A stretch of DNA of 64,000 nt. Origin: Gigaspora rosea. Lineage: Eukaryota; Glomeromycota; Glomeromycetes; Diversisporales; Gigasporaceae. Below are positions 10,903 through 22,742 of this stretch, in pieces. The position numbers were made by a program, and so were the translations under genes. The stretch spans positions 342,091 through 406,090 of the forward strand of contig QKWP01000220.1 of the NCBI GenBank assembly GCA_003550325.1, read 5' to 3'. A model generated the notes under the pieces. The model was given only the letters and a program-made list of their open reading frames with translations, was not told where the DNA came from and ran no database searches. Numbering within the stretch: the stretch's first letter is position 1; each line of letters starts with the position of its first letter.

Positions 10903-12511
10903 AATAAATCTTCAATTAAATGATTTTTATATTTTTCCCAAAGAGTTTTTATTGTTGCAGGTTGACAGTAAACTAAAATTGAAGCAAATAATTGTCTAAG
11001 TTGATATGGCATTTTATAAGTAATTGCTTCAGCAAGGCAAGCATCACTCTCATTATCACTATCAACTAAACCTGCATAAAAAGCAGATTCTTTAAAAGTA
11101 TTAAAGGTAATATCATCATATGTTTTTAAGTCATCATATGATCTTATTCCACCACAAATATTTAATAGTGCTCTCAAATAGTATTTTTCTTCATCTTTTG
11201 GATTAACAAAATTTAATCTAGATACTACTTTATCACTACGCTGTTTTCTTTTTTGCCAGTTATTTTTAATTTTATCCCAAATATATTTTTTTGGAACATC
11301 AACATATTTTAATTGTTGAATCTTTTCATCATCAGGATTATTTGCACATAATTCAAAATATCTTGTTAATTTTGTATGTACATTTTTGTTAAGTACAGAT
11401 GATAATTTACCAGATTCATGAAAAGTTACAGTTTGTTGATCAAGCAAATGAACAGGAAGCCTTTCAACAGTATGAGATCTCTTCTGTAATCCAAAATTAA
11501 ATAATCTCCAAATTCCTTCAGAAGCAGAAATATATCTTGCATTTAAATATTTTTTAATTTCATTTTTTGGATTTTGAATTGAAATTAAAACTCTATCCTG
11601 CCCTTTATAAACATACTTGTAAAGATATTTAACAGATTTTATACTTGAGCATATCTCTACATTAATATGACAATTATATTTTTGACTTAGATATGGATTA
11701 TAAGGAACAACCCATCTATTGTCAATATTAATTGAAATACCCCTTTTTTAATAAATCTTCGATTATCTCTTCTTTTATAAACAGGATAATTATTTTTATT
11801 TGTAGTTGTTGTAGTAGTAAAATCTCTTGGATAATATTTACTACATTTTCCTTCAACCATACATGGAGATGATGGATTTATTTTTCTACAGGGTCCATGA
11901 ATCATATGTCTGCTTACTATTTCAAATAATTTTGGATTTTGTTTTTTATCAGGTAATTCAGCTGATACAATCTCATCAAAATCTTCAGGAGTTTGTGGTT
12001 TATCCTTAGTTGCCAATACTATTAAAATATGAGCATGTGGCAATTCTCTTTTTTGAAACTCAATTACATGTATATGAGCAATAACTTTTCCTAAAATTCC
12101 TTTAGTAAATAAGTCATGTGTTATTGCATTTAATTTTAATCTAAAAATTCTTGCAATTAAATCAAGTCTATCAGATGGAGTTTGATTATATAATAATTCA
12201 TTATTAATTTCAGACCAATTAGAATTACATGTAACTGTAATAAATAAATCAGGTTTTCCAAATTCTCTAACAATTGCCATAGAATCTTGATACAATTGTT
12301 GTAAATATCTTGGAGATCTAGTAAAATTTGATGACAAAATTACTCTTTTACCAATTTCATATAAATTGGCATCTTCATTAGAAATCATATCACTTAAACC
12401 TTGATATAATTCTTCTCTCATTTGTTTTTGATGTTGTTTTCGCCATCTTAAATTATTTGATTCCCATTTTACATACAAATTTGTTATCTCATTATCAAAA
12501 TCCTCCTCCAT
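10884..12511 (-). pseudogene. Helitron Rep (HUH, Y2) region, frameshifted
   Basis: The frame from 12511 encodes KPDLFITVTCNSNW and the HUH motif within RELPHAHILIV, then GPC and C..KYYPRDF, typical of Helitron_like_N. The frame breaks in a seven-A run (about 11743-11749 on the + strand); the next frame continues DNRWVVPYNPYLSQKYNCHI and the two-tyrosine motif KYLYKYVYKGQDRV (about 11590-11630). It then runs on to a further shift near 10900. These proteins nick and ligate DNA in rolling-circle transposition. With its N-terminus missing and frames broken it should be inactive. Confidence 0.9.
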
Positions 12512-12515
12512 TCCA

Positions 12516-13190
12516 TATTCTTATGTGTCAAGTCAACCTATTGGTAGAGGTTCATACAAAGAAACATATCTTTACTTATACAAATCAAACAAATAGAAAG
12601 TATTAGATAATTATGTAATTAAAAAGTTTTGTGCCAAATTTTTAAGAGCACCTTATGTCGTCCGATTTCAAAATTTAAAAGAGCCTCATATTAGAATTAC
12701 TCTTGTTGGATGTCATATATGTTCAGGTAATGCATACGAAGAAATAAAGGCATTAGTGAATAATGTATATGCAGATATTAAATTGAGATTAGAGAAAAAA
12801 GATAGTTTTTTATTTAATTTATTATATTGTTTTGGAAGTTCATATATCAATTTAAATGTTTTAAATGAACCTATAATTTTAATGGGTGATTTCAACGCTT
12901 TGGGTTCTTACCTTAATAAGAATAAGCAAAAAACTCTTGACAATATATTATATAACAATAATTTGATGTGGGGAATTGATCATTCTAGTGATACCACAGT
13001 TGCCACCAAATGCAATGCTTATGATCGATTTATATTTGAAATTAAAAATAAGGAAAGATGGATTGGAAATACCAGAGTATTTGAATTCGACAAAATATTG
13101 AAAATTGACAAGCTATTGAAGAATATGAAAACTTCTGATGTTTCAGATCATTATCCCATTGAGTTTGAATTGAAGTTGGATAAGCAGTAA
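12516..13190 (+). pseudogene. DNase I-like endonuclease (EEP fold), truncated with stop
   Basis: The translated frame reads SYVSSQPIGRGSYKETY, then APYVVRF, then LVGCHICSGNAYEEI, PIILMGDFNALGSYL, KCNAYDRFIF and SDHYPIEFEL before a TAA at 13188. GDFNA, the DR pair and SDHYP are the metal-binding and catalytic signature of the DNase I branch of the endonuclease/exonuclease/phosphatase superfamily. The N-terminal part of the domain is missing and an in-frame TAG lies at 12594-12596, so the gene is dead. Homology starts within a few bases of the end of the Helitron. A secreted or lysosomal nuclease ancestor is plausible but not shown. Confidence 0.85.
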
Positions 13191-13896
13191 AATCAGATCT
13201 GGGTAAAATCATTAAAATTATTAGCGAAGACTAATAAATATTTAGAAAAAAGAAGGTGAGTCAGTAAGATAATAAGATGCAAATTAATTTTATAAAATAA
13301 GATTGATGAATTTAATTAAAAATTTTATATTAAATTTCTTTATATTAGTATAGAACTGCACTGCAATGAAAATTGCTATTGAAGTTAAAAATTGCACAAT
13401 TTAAGTTATATAATTGACTTAAATAATTAATTTTTATTATCTTATTTATTTATTATTTTATATTTTAAATTTGATTATATTTTAAACTACTGTATTTATC
13501 TGATTTAACCTATTTATTATTTTAAACTATTCAACCTATTTTTAAATAAAATTTTAATTTTGTATTATTTGGTTTAATTTATTTAGCCTGGATTATAGGT
13601 CAGATTTCAGATTTATGCCTGAATTAAGAAACTAATGCGAATAATAAAATTTTCTATCAGTATTTCTTTATTATAAAGGATATTATGATCTTTATATCAG
13701 TCATAGGTCATTAATAAGATGATATTTATGACCTTGTAATCGGCTCATCTAATACTGTAATATCAAAATAAAATGTTATAAACATATTATTTTTTAATTA
13801 AACCTGAATATTTAATATAAAAGTGAATTAACAGTTACATAAAAATTAATTGCAACCTTATTTTATAACCATAAAAGCTGTTCTAACGAAACGTAA
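13191..13896. other. AT-rich intergenic, nothing recognised
   Basis: Contains repeated ctatttattattttaaact words (about 13440-13560) but no convincing reading frame, RNA or element end. Confidence 0.5.
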
Positions 13897-14169
13897 TTAT
13901 AGAGTCTGAAACATATTCTCAATTGCGCTCAATTCTAAACTATTATCATTGCGTTCGATATATCTGTCAACTGTGTTATGCCATGCATGTGTTGTATAAT
14001 TCTTCAAACCCGACTGTAATATGCTCTTTGACTTCACCGTGTATCCAGCATAATCGACATACTTTTCCAAAATTAGGTCTTGTAAACCAGGTAAATGTAA
14101 CTCTTCTCCTTCACGTGGAGAGTCCAGCATGTTTTTCAATCTTTTATGCAATTTCCGCTGAATTGTCAT
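13897..14169 (-). CDS. Hypothetical ORF or exon, 90 aa
   Basis: An ATG at 14169 opens a 90-codon frame with balanced composition (segments SPREGEELHLPGLQDLIL, YVDYAGYTVKSKS and NDNSLELSAIENMF) that does not look like random AT-rich sequence. It lies 68 bp beyond the SUR7-like gene on the same strand. No family recognised; it could be an exon or a fragment of a larger gene. Confidence 0.4.
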   Translation of the reverse strand: MTIQRKLHKRLKNMLDSPREGEELHLPGLQDLILEKYVDYAGYTVKSKSILQSGLKNYTTHAWHNTVDRYIERNDNSLELSAIENMFQTL

Positions 14170-14236
14170 CCGGGTAATGACTAAAATAACTAGTAATGAA
14201 TAACAAATCCTCTGTCAAGCTCCAAAATTCTTTATT

Positions 14237-15170
14237 TCAATCAGTTATTTCAGGTTTTGCAGAAACGATCATGGATAGACAATTATTTACTATTGCAAAC
14301 TTGGTTTGATTAATACCAGGAATAATAGAAATAAGATCAAATACCCAAACAAACAGTAAGAGATCAAGAAACCAAGCAATGATATTAAGTAAGAAAGAAG
14401 TTAATATGAGTAAACCAGCAATAATTGTAAAATGAAAATATAATAAAGGTAGAGAGATTACATTAAATATTAAAGCTATTAAATATAGAATTGAGAATAA
14501 CCCCGAAAAATTAACGGTAGAACTCCTTGGCTTAAAATTATCGAAAGCACTTAATAATTCAGATAATAAACCTGGGGCTACCACAGCAATTTCCCCAGCT
14601 GTATTTGTAGCGGTATTTGCAGCAGTATTTGCAGCATCGATAACAGCACTACTAATGGCCGAAACAGCTGGTTTTACACTAGGAATTGAAGGAGTTGCGA
14701 TTGATGAAATTGGAATATCGAGACATTTTTTGTTTGAGTATTTACTAGTGATTTCTGAAGAAGATGGCACTAATAATAAAAATTTTATTTTTTTAATAAA
14801 AAAAAAAAAGATTTGAAAAAAAATCAAAATTAATAACTTACATTTATCAAAATTATTAACTAGTGAAGGTGTAGTGCATGAATTATCTAAACAATAACCG
14901 TATAAACTGAAAGTTATATCATTTTTTTTTTGTAATTAATTTTATCGGTGCTTCAAAAGTAAATTTTGACAAATAAATAGTTTTAGAATTGCCAAGCAAA
15001 AGGATAATAAGTAAAATAGACAAAAGAATTAATATGACAGAAGTAAATATTAAAGGGTATTCTTTTGATGGCCGGACTATATGAGAACGGAAGAATGATT
15101 GAACTGGAACGATAACATAAATATAAAAAGATGAGTAAATTTTAGGTTTTTTGCTAAAGATGTTACCCAT
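14237..15170 (-). CDS. SUR7/PalI-like tetraspan membrane protein, two exons
   Basis: ATG at 15170 gives MGNIFSKKPK, then a first membrane helix (PLIFTSVILILLSILLIILL). After a frame break in a ten-A run (14931-14940 on the + strand) comes the loop NDITFSLYGYCLDNSC, whose GYC..C pattern is the extracellular hallmark of the SUR7/PalI family. Exon 1 ends at 14842; intron 14770-14841 (GTAAGT..TAG, phase 1); exon 2 runs to the TAA at 14237. Exon 2 has an Ala/Thr-rich segment and then two long hydrophobic blocks (FSGLFSILYLIALIFNVI; FTIIAGLLILTSFLLNIIAW onward). SUR7-like proteins organise eisosomes, cell wall and pH signalling at the plasma membrane. The single homopolymer shift may be a sequence error. 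Confidence 0.72.
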
Positions 15171-15327
15171 CTTTACACTATGACAAGTGTATATTTTAAT
15201 ATATTTCCTTTTAACTTAGTAAAACCTTTGGGTTGACTTGAACAAGAACGCGCTGCGTGCCATCACTATTCCTTGACAGGATAGAACCTTATATTTATAA
15301 AAAAAATCATTTATTTTAAAAATAAAT

Positions 15328-15567
15328 AACAATTGTTTTTCTTTAATTTGGGAATAATACTTAAAAAAGTGGCCAGTTTAATTTAAACGTTGGAACACAA
15401 TTAACAAATTCTAATAATACGACCAATATGAGAAAAAAAACAAGAATAACAATTGTTTTTCTTTAATTTGTGAATAATACTTAAAAAGGTGGCCAGTTTA
15501 ATTTAAACGTTGGAACACAATTAACAAATTCTAATAATACGACCAATATGAGAAAAAAAACAAGAAT
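15328..15567. repeat. Exact two-copy 120-bp tandem duplication
   Basis: aacaattgtttttctttaat starts at 15328 and again at 15448. The copies differ at only a few bases (ggg/gtg, aaaaaagt/aaaaaggt). Read on the minus strand, each copy could encode a hydrophobic stretch ending CVPTFKLNWP, but no start or splice context supports a gene. A recent duplication. Confidence 0.9.
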
Positions 15568-15699
15568 ACTCAATTGTGTTAGATATAGAAATTTATTATG
15601 AAGATGACAAATAATTTTAGTGAATATTTTTGCAAAAAAAATTTTATAGCCTTCTCTGGTAAGCATAGTTTTGGTAAATTTTAGTTTTTTGAATTTTAA

Positions 15700-15960
15700 T
15701 CATATGATATAATATAGATTGGTATAATCTAGGCAAATTAAATATAAATTTAGGTATAATTTGCATATGTCATAAAGCAGGCCACATTTAAGATTAATTT
15801 TGTTCATTTTGTTCAAACAAGATTGGTATAATATTGGCCAAATTAAATATAAATTTAGGCAAAATAAAATATAATTTGCATAGGGTGTAAAGCAGGCCAC
15901 ATTTTAAGACTAATTTTGGTCAGCATTAAGGCAAAAAAAATTGCTAGAGTGGGCTAGTAT
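15700..15960. repeat. Local copies of a ggcaaa-ttaa-tataaattt repeat
   Basis: The words (t)aggcaaattaaatataaat and gcaggccacattttaag are each repeated twice (about 15725-15795 and 15833-15905). Related words recur at about 16600-16680, 23280-23480 and 62300-62480, marking a dispersed AT-rich repeat family of this genome. Confidence 0.75.
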
Positions 15961-16311
15961 TTAATAATTACGTCTAGAGGCTGAAGGAAACCAACTTAGA
16001 GAGGATGTAGGAGTTTAAAACAATCTTTATGGCTTGTCAAATACATGGATAATAGTGAAATTTGGCAACAAGGTAAGTTATGAAAATAAAAATTTTCTTC
16101 ATATCTTAATACTGCTAACTGGCATTAATAATATATAAGGTCATTAATTTACGTCAGAGTGTTTAAGTATAATTCCGGAAAAAAATACAAGCAAAGTTAA
16201 AAATTCCAGGCATGCAAAATTAAGTATAATTTCAAAATTAAACCAGAGGAAAATCACGTGATATTTGACCAATCAAATTAAAAAATTTGATGAATCTTCA
16301 ACGAAGTGGCA

Positions 16312-16490
16312 AGAAAATATCAGTTTAAACTATAGTTGTTAGCGAAACCATGTGATGCTGAATGTCACCTATTAAATCTTAATAAAAGTTAGGTTAAATT
16401 TTTAGGTCTTGGTATTTTGTGACAGGGACAGGTGATATTTAGCATCACATGGTTTTGTCTAACAACTATAAACCTTATACTGATTTTATT
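16312..16490. mobile_element. Foldback (MITE-like) element
   Basis: The arm at 16328-16370 (actatagttgttag..ccatgtgatgct..tcacct) is inverted at 16430-16472 (aggtga..agcatcacatgg..ctaacaactat) with few mismatches. Weaker similarity reaches out to about 16312/16490. It has no coding capacity. Long terminal arms around a small centre fit a non-autonomous foldback transposon. Confidence 0.8.
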
Positions 16491-16738
16491 ATTTAGATTT
16501 GGTATTTTTAATCTGTTGTATATGATTTAATACATCAATGATGTTATTTTTAGTATTATATAATCAGACAAAAAAATTCACTCCAAGTAAAAAATTTATA
16601 TTTAAATTAGGCAAATTGATATTGTATAATTCCGGGCAAAAAAAAAAATTAAAATATAAATTAAGGCAAATTATTTAATGTAACCATCAAAGGTGACGCA
16701 AACAAATTATCACATATTATTCCAGGTGTTCTAATTAT

Positions 16739-18920
16739 TTAATTATCAAGGCCTAATTGAATCATCTTGAAAATTCTGCTGGCTAATAAAGAAGGTTCTT
16801 CCAAACTAAAACCAGAATGTACAAGTGATGTTTCAAAAAGAAGCCATGTAAGGTCTTTAGCAATCTTGTCATTCTTATCAGTCTCAAATTTAGTTTTAAG
16901 TGATTTAATGATTGAATGATGTGGATTAATTTCCAAAATCTTTTTAGATGACATATATGATGCCATACTAGAATCAAGTAATGCCTGAGCTTTCATGATA
17001 CGTTCAAAGTTGGCAGACCAACTGTATTGCCCTGTTACAAGAACATATGGAGACACTGAAATACGATTTGAAACAATAACCTAAAAAATAAGATATATTT
17101 TAATATAGTTAAAATAAAATAAAAAACTTGTTTCACTTTAAATAAAAAAATTTTTTGCCTTTACGACGTTATCACCAAGAATTTCTTTAATTTGCTTGCA
17201 CAAATAACCATATTACTTAATTTCTTCTTCACGTATTTTCTTCTCTTCCTCATCTTCATCAATATCAAGCCCTTCTTTTGTGATGCATACAAGTTTCTTA
17301 CCTTTGTATTCTTTAAGTTGCGAAACAGAGTATTCATCGATGGGGTCGGTCATAAGTAAGACTTCATACCCTCGTTTTTCCAATACCTCAAGAAATGGAG
17401 AATTCTTAACAGCTTGACGATTTTTTGCTGTAATGTAGTAAATATCCTTTTGTTTTTCTCGCATACGTGTAATATAATATTTTATAGAGGTAAGTTCATC
17501 GGTAGATTTTGTGGAATAATAACGAAGAAATTCGGCTAATTTGTACCGATTCTGAGAATCTTCATGAATTCCAAGCTTAATATTTTTGGCAAAAGCCTCA
17601 TAGAATTTTGTGAAATTTTCTTTGTCCTCAGCAATCTCAGAAAACAGCTCCAAACATTTTTTTACTATAGTTTTACAAATAACTTTAAGAATATTGTTAT
17701 GTTGAAGTTTTTCTCGAGAAATGTTAAGTGGTAGATCTTCCAAATCAACTATTCCTCTTATGAAGTCAAGATATTTAGGAATTAAATCTTACAATCGTCC
17801 ATAATAAAGACGCTGCGTACGTAAATTTTAATGTTATTGCGTTTTTTCTTGGTTTCAAAGAGATCAAATGGTGCATGACGTGGTATGAATAGAATCGCTC
17901 TGAATTCTAGTTGACCTTCGACGGAGAAATGCTTAACGACCAAATGTTCCTCCCAATCATTAGTTAGAGACTTGTAGAATGCAGCATATTCTTCATGTTT
18001 AATATCATCAGAATTTCTTTTCCAGATAGGTTTGATTTTATTTAATACTTCGGTTTCTAATGTTTTTATCTTCTTTTTATCATCATTTTTAATTTCCTTT
18101 TCAACAATAAGTTGGATTGGGTGGCCAATAAACTCGGAGTGTTTCTTTACAACCTCTTTAATCTTATGTTCTTCAAGGTATTCCAATTGATATTCTTTGA
18201 GGAACAATTTAATAAGTGTACCTCAGCCAATTGGTTTATTATCTGTATCACTGGTGATGGTGAATGATTTACTGGCTGACGATTCCCAAATATACTGTTC
18301 GTCGTCATTGTGCTTTGTGATCACTTGAACACGGTCTGCAACCAAGTAGGCAGAATAGAAACCAACACCAAACTGACCAATCATAGAAATGTCAGCTCCA
18401 AATTGCAAAGCTTCAATGAAATCCTTAGTACCTGAACGAGCAATAGTACCAAGATTATTCACAAGTTCGGCCTATATAAGTATTTCATTGTTAGCAAAAT
18501 CAAGTAACATTTTCCGATAATATCTTTGATCATTTTGAGTTATACCTTGGTCATGCCAATTCCAGTATCCCGTAACATAAGAACATTATTTTTTTATCAG
18601 GAATAATTTGGATATAAAGGTCGTGCCCGTTATCAAGTTTTGAAGAATTAGTAAGTGATTCATATCGAATCTTATCCAAAGCATCTGAAGTGTTAGAAAT
18701 TAATTCACGAAGGAAAATCCTGCATTATTAGATTAATAGAAATATCAACAAATGCTTTTAAAGCAAGAAAATTATGCAATTGATTTTAAAAATAATATTC
18801 AAAACGTGTTTTTTACAAGGTAAACTAAACTTACTCTTTATTTGAGTAGAAAGTGTTAATAATAATTGACATAAGCTGAGATATCTCAGCTTGAAAAGAA
18901 AATTGTTCAGCTTTAGCCAT
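16739..18920 (-). pseudogene. HSP90 chaperone pseudogene, five exons
   Basis: Exon 1 18835-18920 ([16 protein letters not shown]), exon 2 18546-18719 ([17 protein letters not shown]), exon 3 from 18471 ([30 protein letters not shown]), running to about 17159, and exon 5-like end 16739-17080 ([19 protein letters not shown]). These are unmistakable HSP90 N-terminal ATPase, middle and C-terminal segments. The intron at 17081-17158 appears to use a GC donor. Lesions: one-base loss in an A7 run at about 18590-18596, TGA at 18223-18225 where the family has Arg (CGA to TGA), one-base loss at about 17788, and TAA at 17213-17215. The acidic linker is short, and the frame stops at LGLDN without the MEEVD tail. 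HSP90 is essential, so a working copy must exist elsewhere. Confidence 0.95.
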
Positions 18921-20703
18921 TTCTGCCTAAATATTATGTATGAATAAAATGTATAAATATGGTTGTGTTTTTATTGGGCACTCTCAAAATTTACATATAC
19001 TTCTGTACAGTATATGGCAAAATTCAAGAATTCAAAGGTTTTGTTTTTACCTTGATTAAAATTTATCTCTGACAATTTACTGTAAATAAATTATATTTTA
19101 ATCGACATTGTGCATGTTAAATTTTTGTAAATATAGTAATGTATTGTTTCAATTTGATAAATGTTCAAATGTAATTGAAGTATGAATTATTTTATTAAAA
19201 TGTGCAATATTAATTCAATCGTTCATTTAAAGTTCATTCATTCATTTAATTTAACTTAATACAATCTTTTTGGAATGGATTCATTCAATAGGAATTTTTG
19301 GGGATCAAAAATCCCATGTAAAAAATCATTTTCAATATACACTGAAGAAAGTATATAATTTGCCAAAGTAATCCAAAAGCATTTTGGATTACTGACTACA
19401 AAGATTACCATTTTTTAGCATTATCAGATTTTATTTTTATTTGTATTTTTATTTGTTGGGGAATTAATCATTTTTTATATTATTCCCACCAGAATACGAT
19501 GGCATTCTAGTACAAGATGAAAACAGGGCCAATTGGTTTATTGTTTTGCAAAATTAAATTTTTGGTTGGAAATAAAAAATTTCTTTACCTGATTCCGATA
19601 ATTTGGGAACATTTCTTTTTGTTTGTTAAGTTCCTTGAATTTAATTGTGATATAGAGGGCGAAGAGAATTAAAACTCCAGGATGGAGATATTGATGACTG
19701 ATGACGATGTGACATAACTACTAACGATTGACGAAACTTGGAAAACTTTTGATGAATTGTCTACACTTATGTCATTTACAGATTCAGGAAGCAATTTATT
19801 TAAACCGATTTTAAAAATTTTCGAATCAAATACCGTATTAATTATTTTTATTCTTTGTAGTCTTATTTGTGCGTTGAATATGATATTTATTGAAGATTGT
19901 GATTTATTATTAAATGAATTTTAGATATAAATATTAATTTATAAAATTTTAATTCAATAGAGTTTATATAAATATTTTTTTTGATTTTTTATTATGAAAT
20001 TTTCTATTAAAGAAATTGACTTCAGTTGCAATAGATAATTTATTTAAGATTACTATTGCATATATTGTTAATTGATTAAAAATGATTTAAATTGTTACAT
20101 GTAAATTGTTACTCAAAATTGAACATGTGAATATTGATATTATATCAATACTTGTCTATAAATCCAGTTTATAAAAAAAATATCAATGACATCAACAAAA
20201 ACATTACTGGAATGAATTTCTTTACTATTTTTGATTGGTTTATTAGTGGGTAAAATTTTAATATGCAAAAATTAGCTATTTTTGAAAATAATTAATATTC
20301 AGAGAATCGTATTTTTTCTTGATTGTTATTTCTTATAATTTTCTTATAATTGTGAAATAAAGTGATCTAAGATTTCCATAAATTGAAAATATTAAGTCTA
20401 CGCATCAAGAAATTAAAAAAGAAACTAATATATAGTTACTTAAGAATGGAACGGATTAATTGATTACCAAATAAAGGTATTTGAGATGAATAATCGAAAG
20501 AATGACGGCAACGAAACTTTTGAAAAGAAAATTGGCTGTAATAATCATTTTTATCTAAAATATAGTTAAAGCAATGTTCGCTTTCATTTTGAATGAGTAT
20601 ATTTTTACTCCCTATATAATTATTAGTGATGTACAAGAATCGATTTATTTTGCAAAATAAAGATATTTGTTTTAAAAAATAATTGTTGTAACGGAACTTC
20701 TAA
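18921..20703. other. Intergenic, no supported gene
   Basis: A short palindrome agtaatccaaaa-gc-attttggattact lies at about 19366-19392. A 66-codon minus-strand frame at 20436-20636 has no recognisable features, and I do not call it. The rest is AT-rich. Confidence 0.45.
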
Positions 20704-20962
20704 TTAAACTAAATTTTCTTTAAATTTTACTCGATTTAAAAAATCCAAAATTTCTTTCACTGAAAACTTTTCATTTTAACAAGTTCTTCAAACAAATCGA
20801 AATTTTTGTCCTCAGTTTCTACAAAATCTATAAAATTTCGTACATCTTATCTTTTGTCCACCAATTGTCATTAACAAATTCAGAACCCAATTTTTTATCC
20901 AAATTGCAAATAAAATTTTCTATATATTTTAATGATCTTCTCTCTGTAATATTTTTCAAATA
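20704..20962 (-). pseudogene. Fragment of an unknown protein-coding gene, two frameshifts
   Basis: From a likely acceptor (TATATAG) at 20963 the minus strand reads YLKNITERRSLKYIENFI, then NLDKKLGSEFVNDNWWTKDK, then in the next frame DVRNFIDFVETEDKNFD, then SVKEILDFLNRVKFKENLV and a TAA at 20704. The composition is clearly protein-like and the pieces line up over two single-base shifts. Family not recognised. Confidence 0.55.
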
Positions 20963-21097
20963 CTATATAATAATCTATAAACTCATTTATTATATTATTA
21001 TTAATGAAATAATTAACTATATAATAATGTTCACCTCAACATAACAAAAATTTTTGAAAAATTTAAAAAATTTAATGACTTCTAAAACATTCATTAG

Positions 21098-21305
21098 ATG
21101 GAACTTTTCCCTATAACCAAAAGGGACCATTGTGTTGTGGTGATTCCAGATGATGGGAGTTTTACCTTCAAGTGTAAAGAATGATCCAAAATCTCAATAT
21201 ATTATATTATTTTCACAAACAAAAGTAATTTTTGTAGAAACATTAATTTACTGGTCAAATTATTCTTTTGTTTCTTGATGCAAATATTTTTTTATTTGTA
21301 CTAAT
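21098..21305 (+). pseudogene. Decayed relative of the unknown gene at 41.4-42.1 kb
   Basis: MELFPITKRDHCVVVIPDDG is followed by SFTFKCKE, a stop, then SKISIYYIIFTNKS and so on. This parallels VGVVVTPDNGSFSSNCIKRS and KNSIHRIILTKKS in the 41.8-kb region, also at the nucleotide level (ccagat-g/a-atggga/aagttttt). The in-frame TGA shows decay. Confidence 0.6.
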
Positions 21306-21314
21306 TTGGTTACT

Positions 21315-22058
21315 TTATCCGTATATATTTAGTATAAAATGCTTTGAGAGTTTTAATTTTGCTAGGTTTCCCATTGTAAAGTTTATTAGCTTTTGAATTG
21401 TCTTTTTTAATACGATTCCTTGAGAGTAGCACATTATTAATTTATCTCTTGCATTTTCTTTGAATTTTGAATTACTATTAAAAACCTCTTCATAGTAATT
21501 AAAAGCTTGATTTATTTCATTCTTTTTAAAACCTAAGCCTTTTTCATATATTCTTGCTAACCAAAATTTTGCATCAACTGCCAATAATTGTTCTTGATTA
21601 TTTTTATAGTTAGCAAAAATAATGCTAGTTAAAGAGCAAACCGAGGACGAATAATCTCCTCTTTTGAACTCTTTTATAGCTGATTTAAGCAGTATATTGT
21701 ATTCATTTTTAGATGATTTTGTTTTATGTTTTCAGTATCTTTACGAATTGCTTCAATTATTTCCAAGGATTCTTGAAGTTTTTCTTTTTTCTTTTCTTCA
21801 TTTATTTTTAAAACTTCATCCTTTGCCGTTCTTAAACATAAGTAAAAAGATTACTTTGTTGAAAGAAGTATTGTAATTTATAAAATTATATAAATGAATA
21901 AATATAATTATTATATTATTTCAGTCATCTTTATACCTTGTAATTATCAGGTTGTCATTATTCTTCTTGTAAATGGTTTTATTTTTATTTTTGCTTTCAC
22001 TGAGAATTTTTTCAATAATTTTTAAGGACTCTCTAAGAATTTCTTCTTCTTTTGACAT
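21315..22058 (-). pseudogene. Sel1-like repeat protein, two exons, frameshifted
   Basis: ATG at 22058 gives MSKEEEILRESLKIIEKIL. Exon 1 ends at 21937, intron 21831-21936 (GTATAA..AAG, phase 2), and exon 2 starts TAKDEVLKINEEKKKEKLQE. After a one-base shift near 21715 it continues KSSKNEYNILLKSAIKEF, then SLTSIIFANYKNNQ, and the Sel1-like unit FWLARIYEKGLGFKKNEINQ with AFNYYEEVFNSNSKFKENARDK. The same architecture (short charged N-terminus, phase-2 intron, one or two Sel1 units) recurs in other fragments in this window. Probably non-functional. Confidence 0.7.
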
Positions 22059-22742
22059 TGCTTTATTCTTAAAATAAGAATAAAAGATTCCTTTGTTAAT
22101 TTAAGTACAGTATTTATATTTAACTAAACAAAAGTGATTTTGCAGAATAAATTTATTTTGTTTGTTAATATACTAATGTTAATTAAATCATTTTATTGTA
22201 TGAAGTTGAAGACTTAATCAATTGAAATTATTTAATTGTGGTACGATCTCATGTATTTAAATAATCCATTTTGAATGTAAACATTTGTTATGTAGCTCAA
22301 TTTAAATTATGTTAAACATAGAAAATAATGTTTAATTATTTCATTTTTTGCATCTAAAATATTTAATTAAATTATTTAAATTATTTAAAGACGATGAGCT
22401 TTAAGAAGTTGATCTAAACATTTTCTAGCAATAAAGAGAGATTATTAATTTACAATAAAACCAATTTAATTGCTTTTTTTGAAGTTAACAACTTAATGAA
22501 ATATTAGCAGATTACGCGAAGCAAGTTCAAGTTCATAGTGCTGTTTCCTTTCAATTAAATTCGTTGATTAATTATAAATACATGAATTGGTAGAGATAAT
22601 GAACGATTGGTATCAATTGCGAAAAGAAATATCAATTGATAATGAACGATTGGTATCAATTGCGAAAAGAAATATCAATTAAATTTAAACTTCTAATTAA
22701 TAAAATGCAAACTTATTCTTATTTCTTCATCAGTTTAGCTTT

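Larger units (their letters stand above)
9257..12511 (-). mobile_element. Degenerate Helitron (RepHel), N-terminally truncated
   Basis: On the minus strand the order is Rep (HUH, two tyrosines) and then Pif1-like helicase, the diagnostic Helitron layout. The coding region is split into four frames by single-base shifts, and the N-terminal part of the usual protein is missing. The homology stops at about 12511, exactly where a truncated DNase I-like gene begins. I could not place the TC..CTRR termini or the 3' hairpin with confidence. A non-autonomous relic. Confidence 0.9.

Noticed and set aside
15232-15292. tRNA-like stretch (gttcaagtcaac with gcacgcagcgcg on the minus strand)
   Set aside because: No cloverleaf or proper A box could be drawn; not supported as a tRNA or SINE head.
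15481-15900. Two minus-strand ORFs of 61 and 66 codons
   Set aside because: They lie in tandem or dispersed repeats and reflect their AT-rich composition; no start or splice context.
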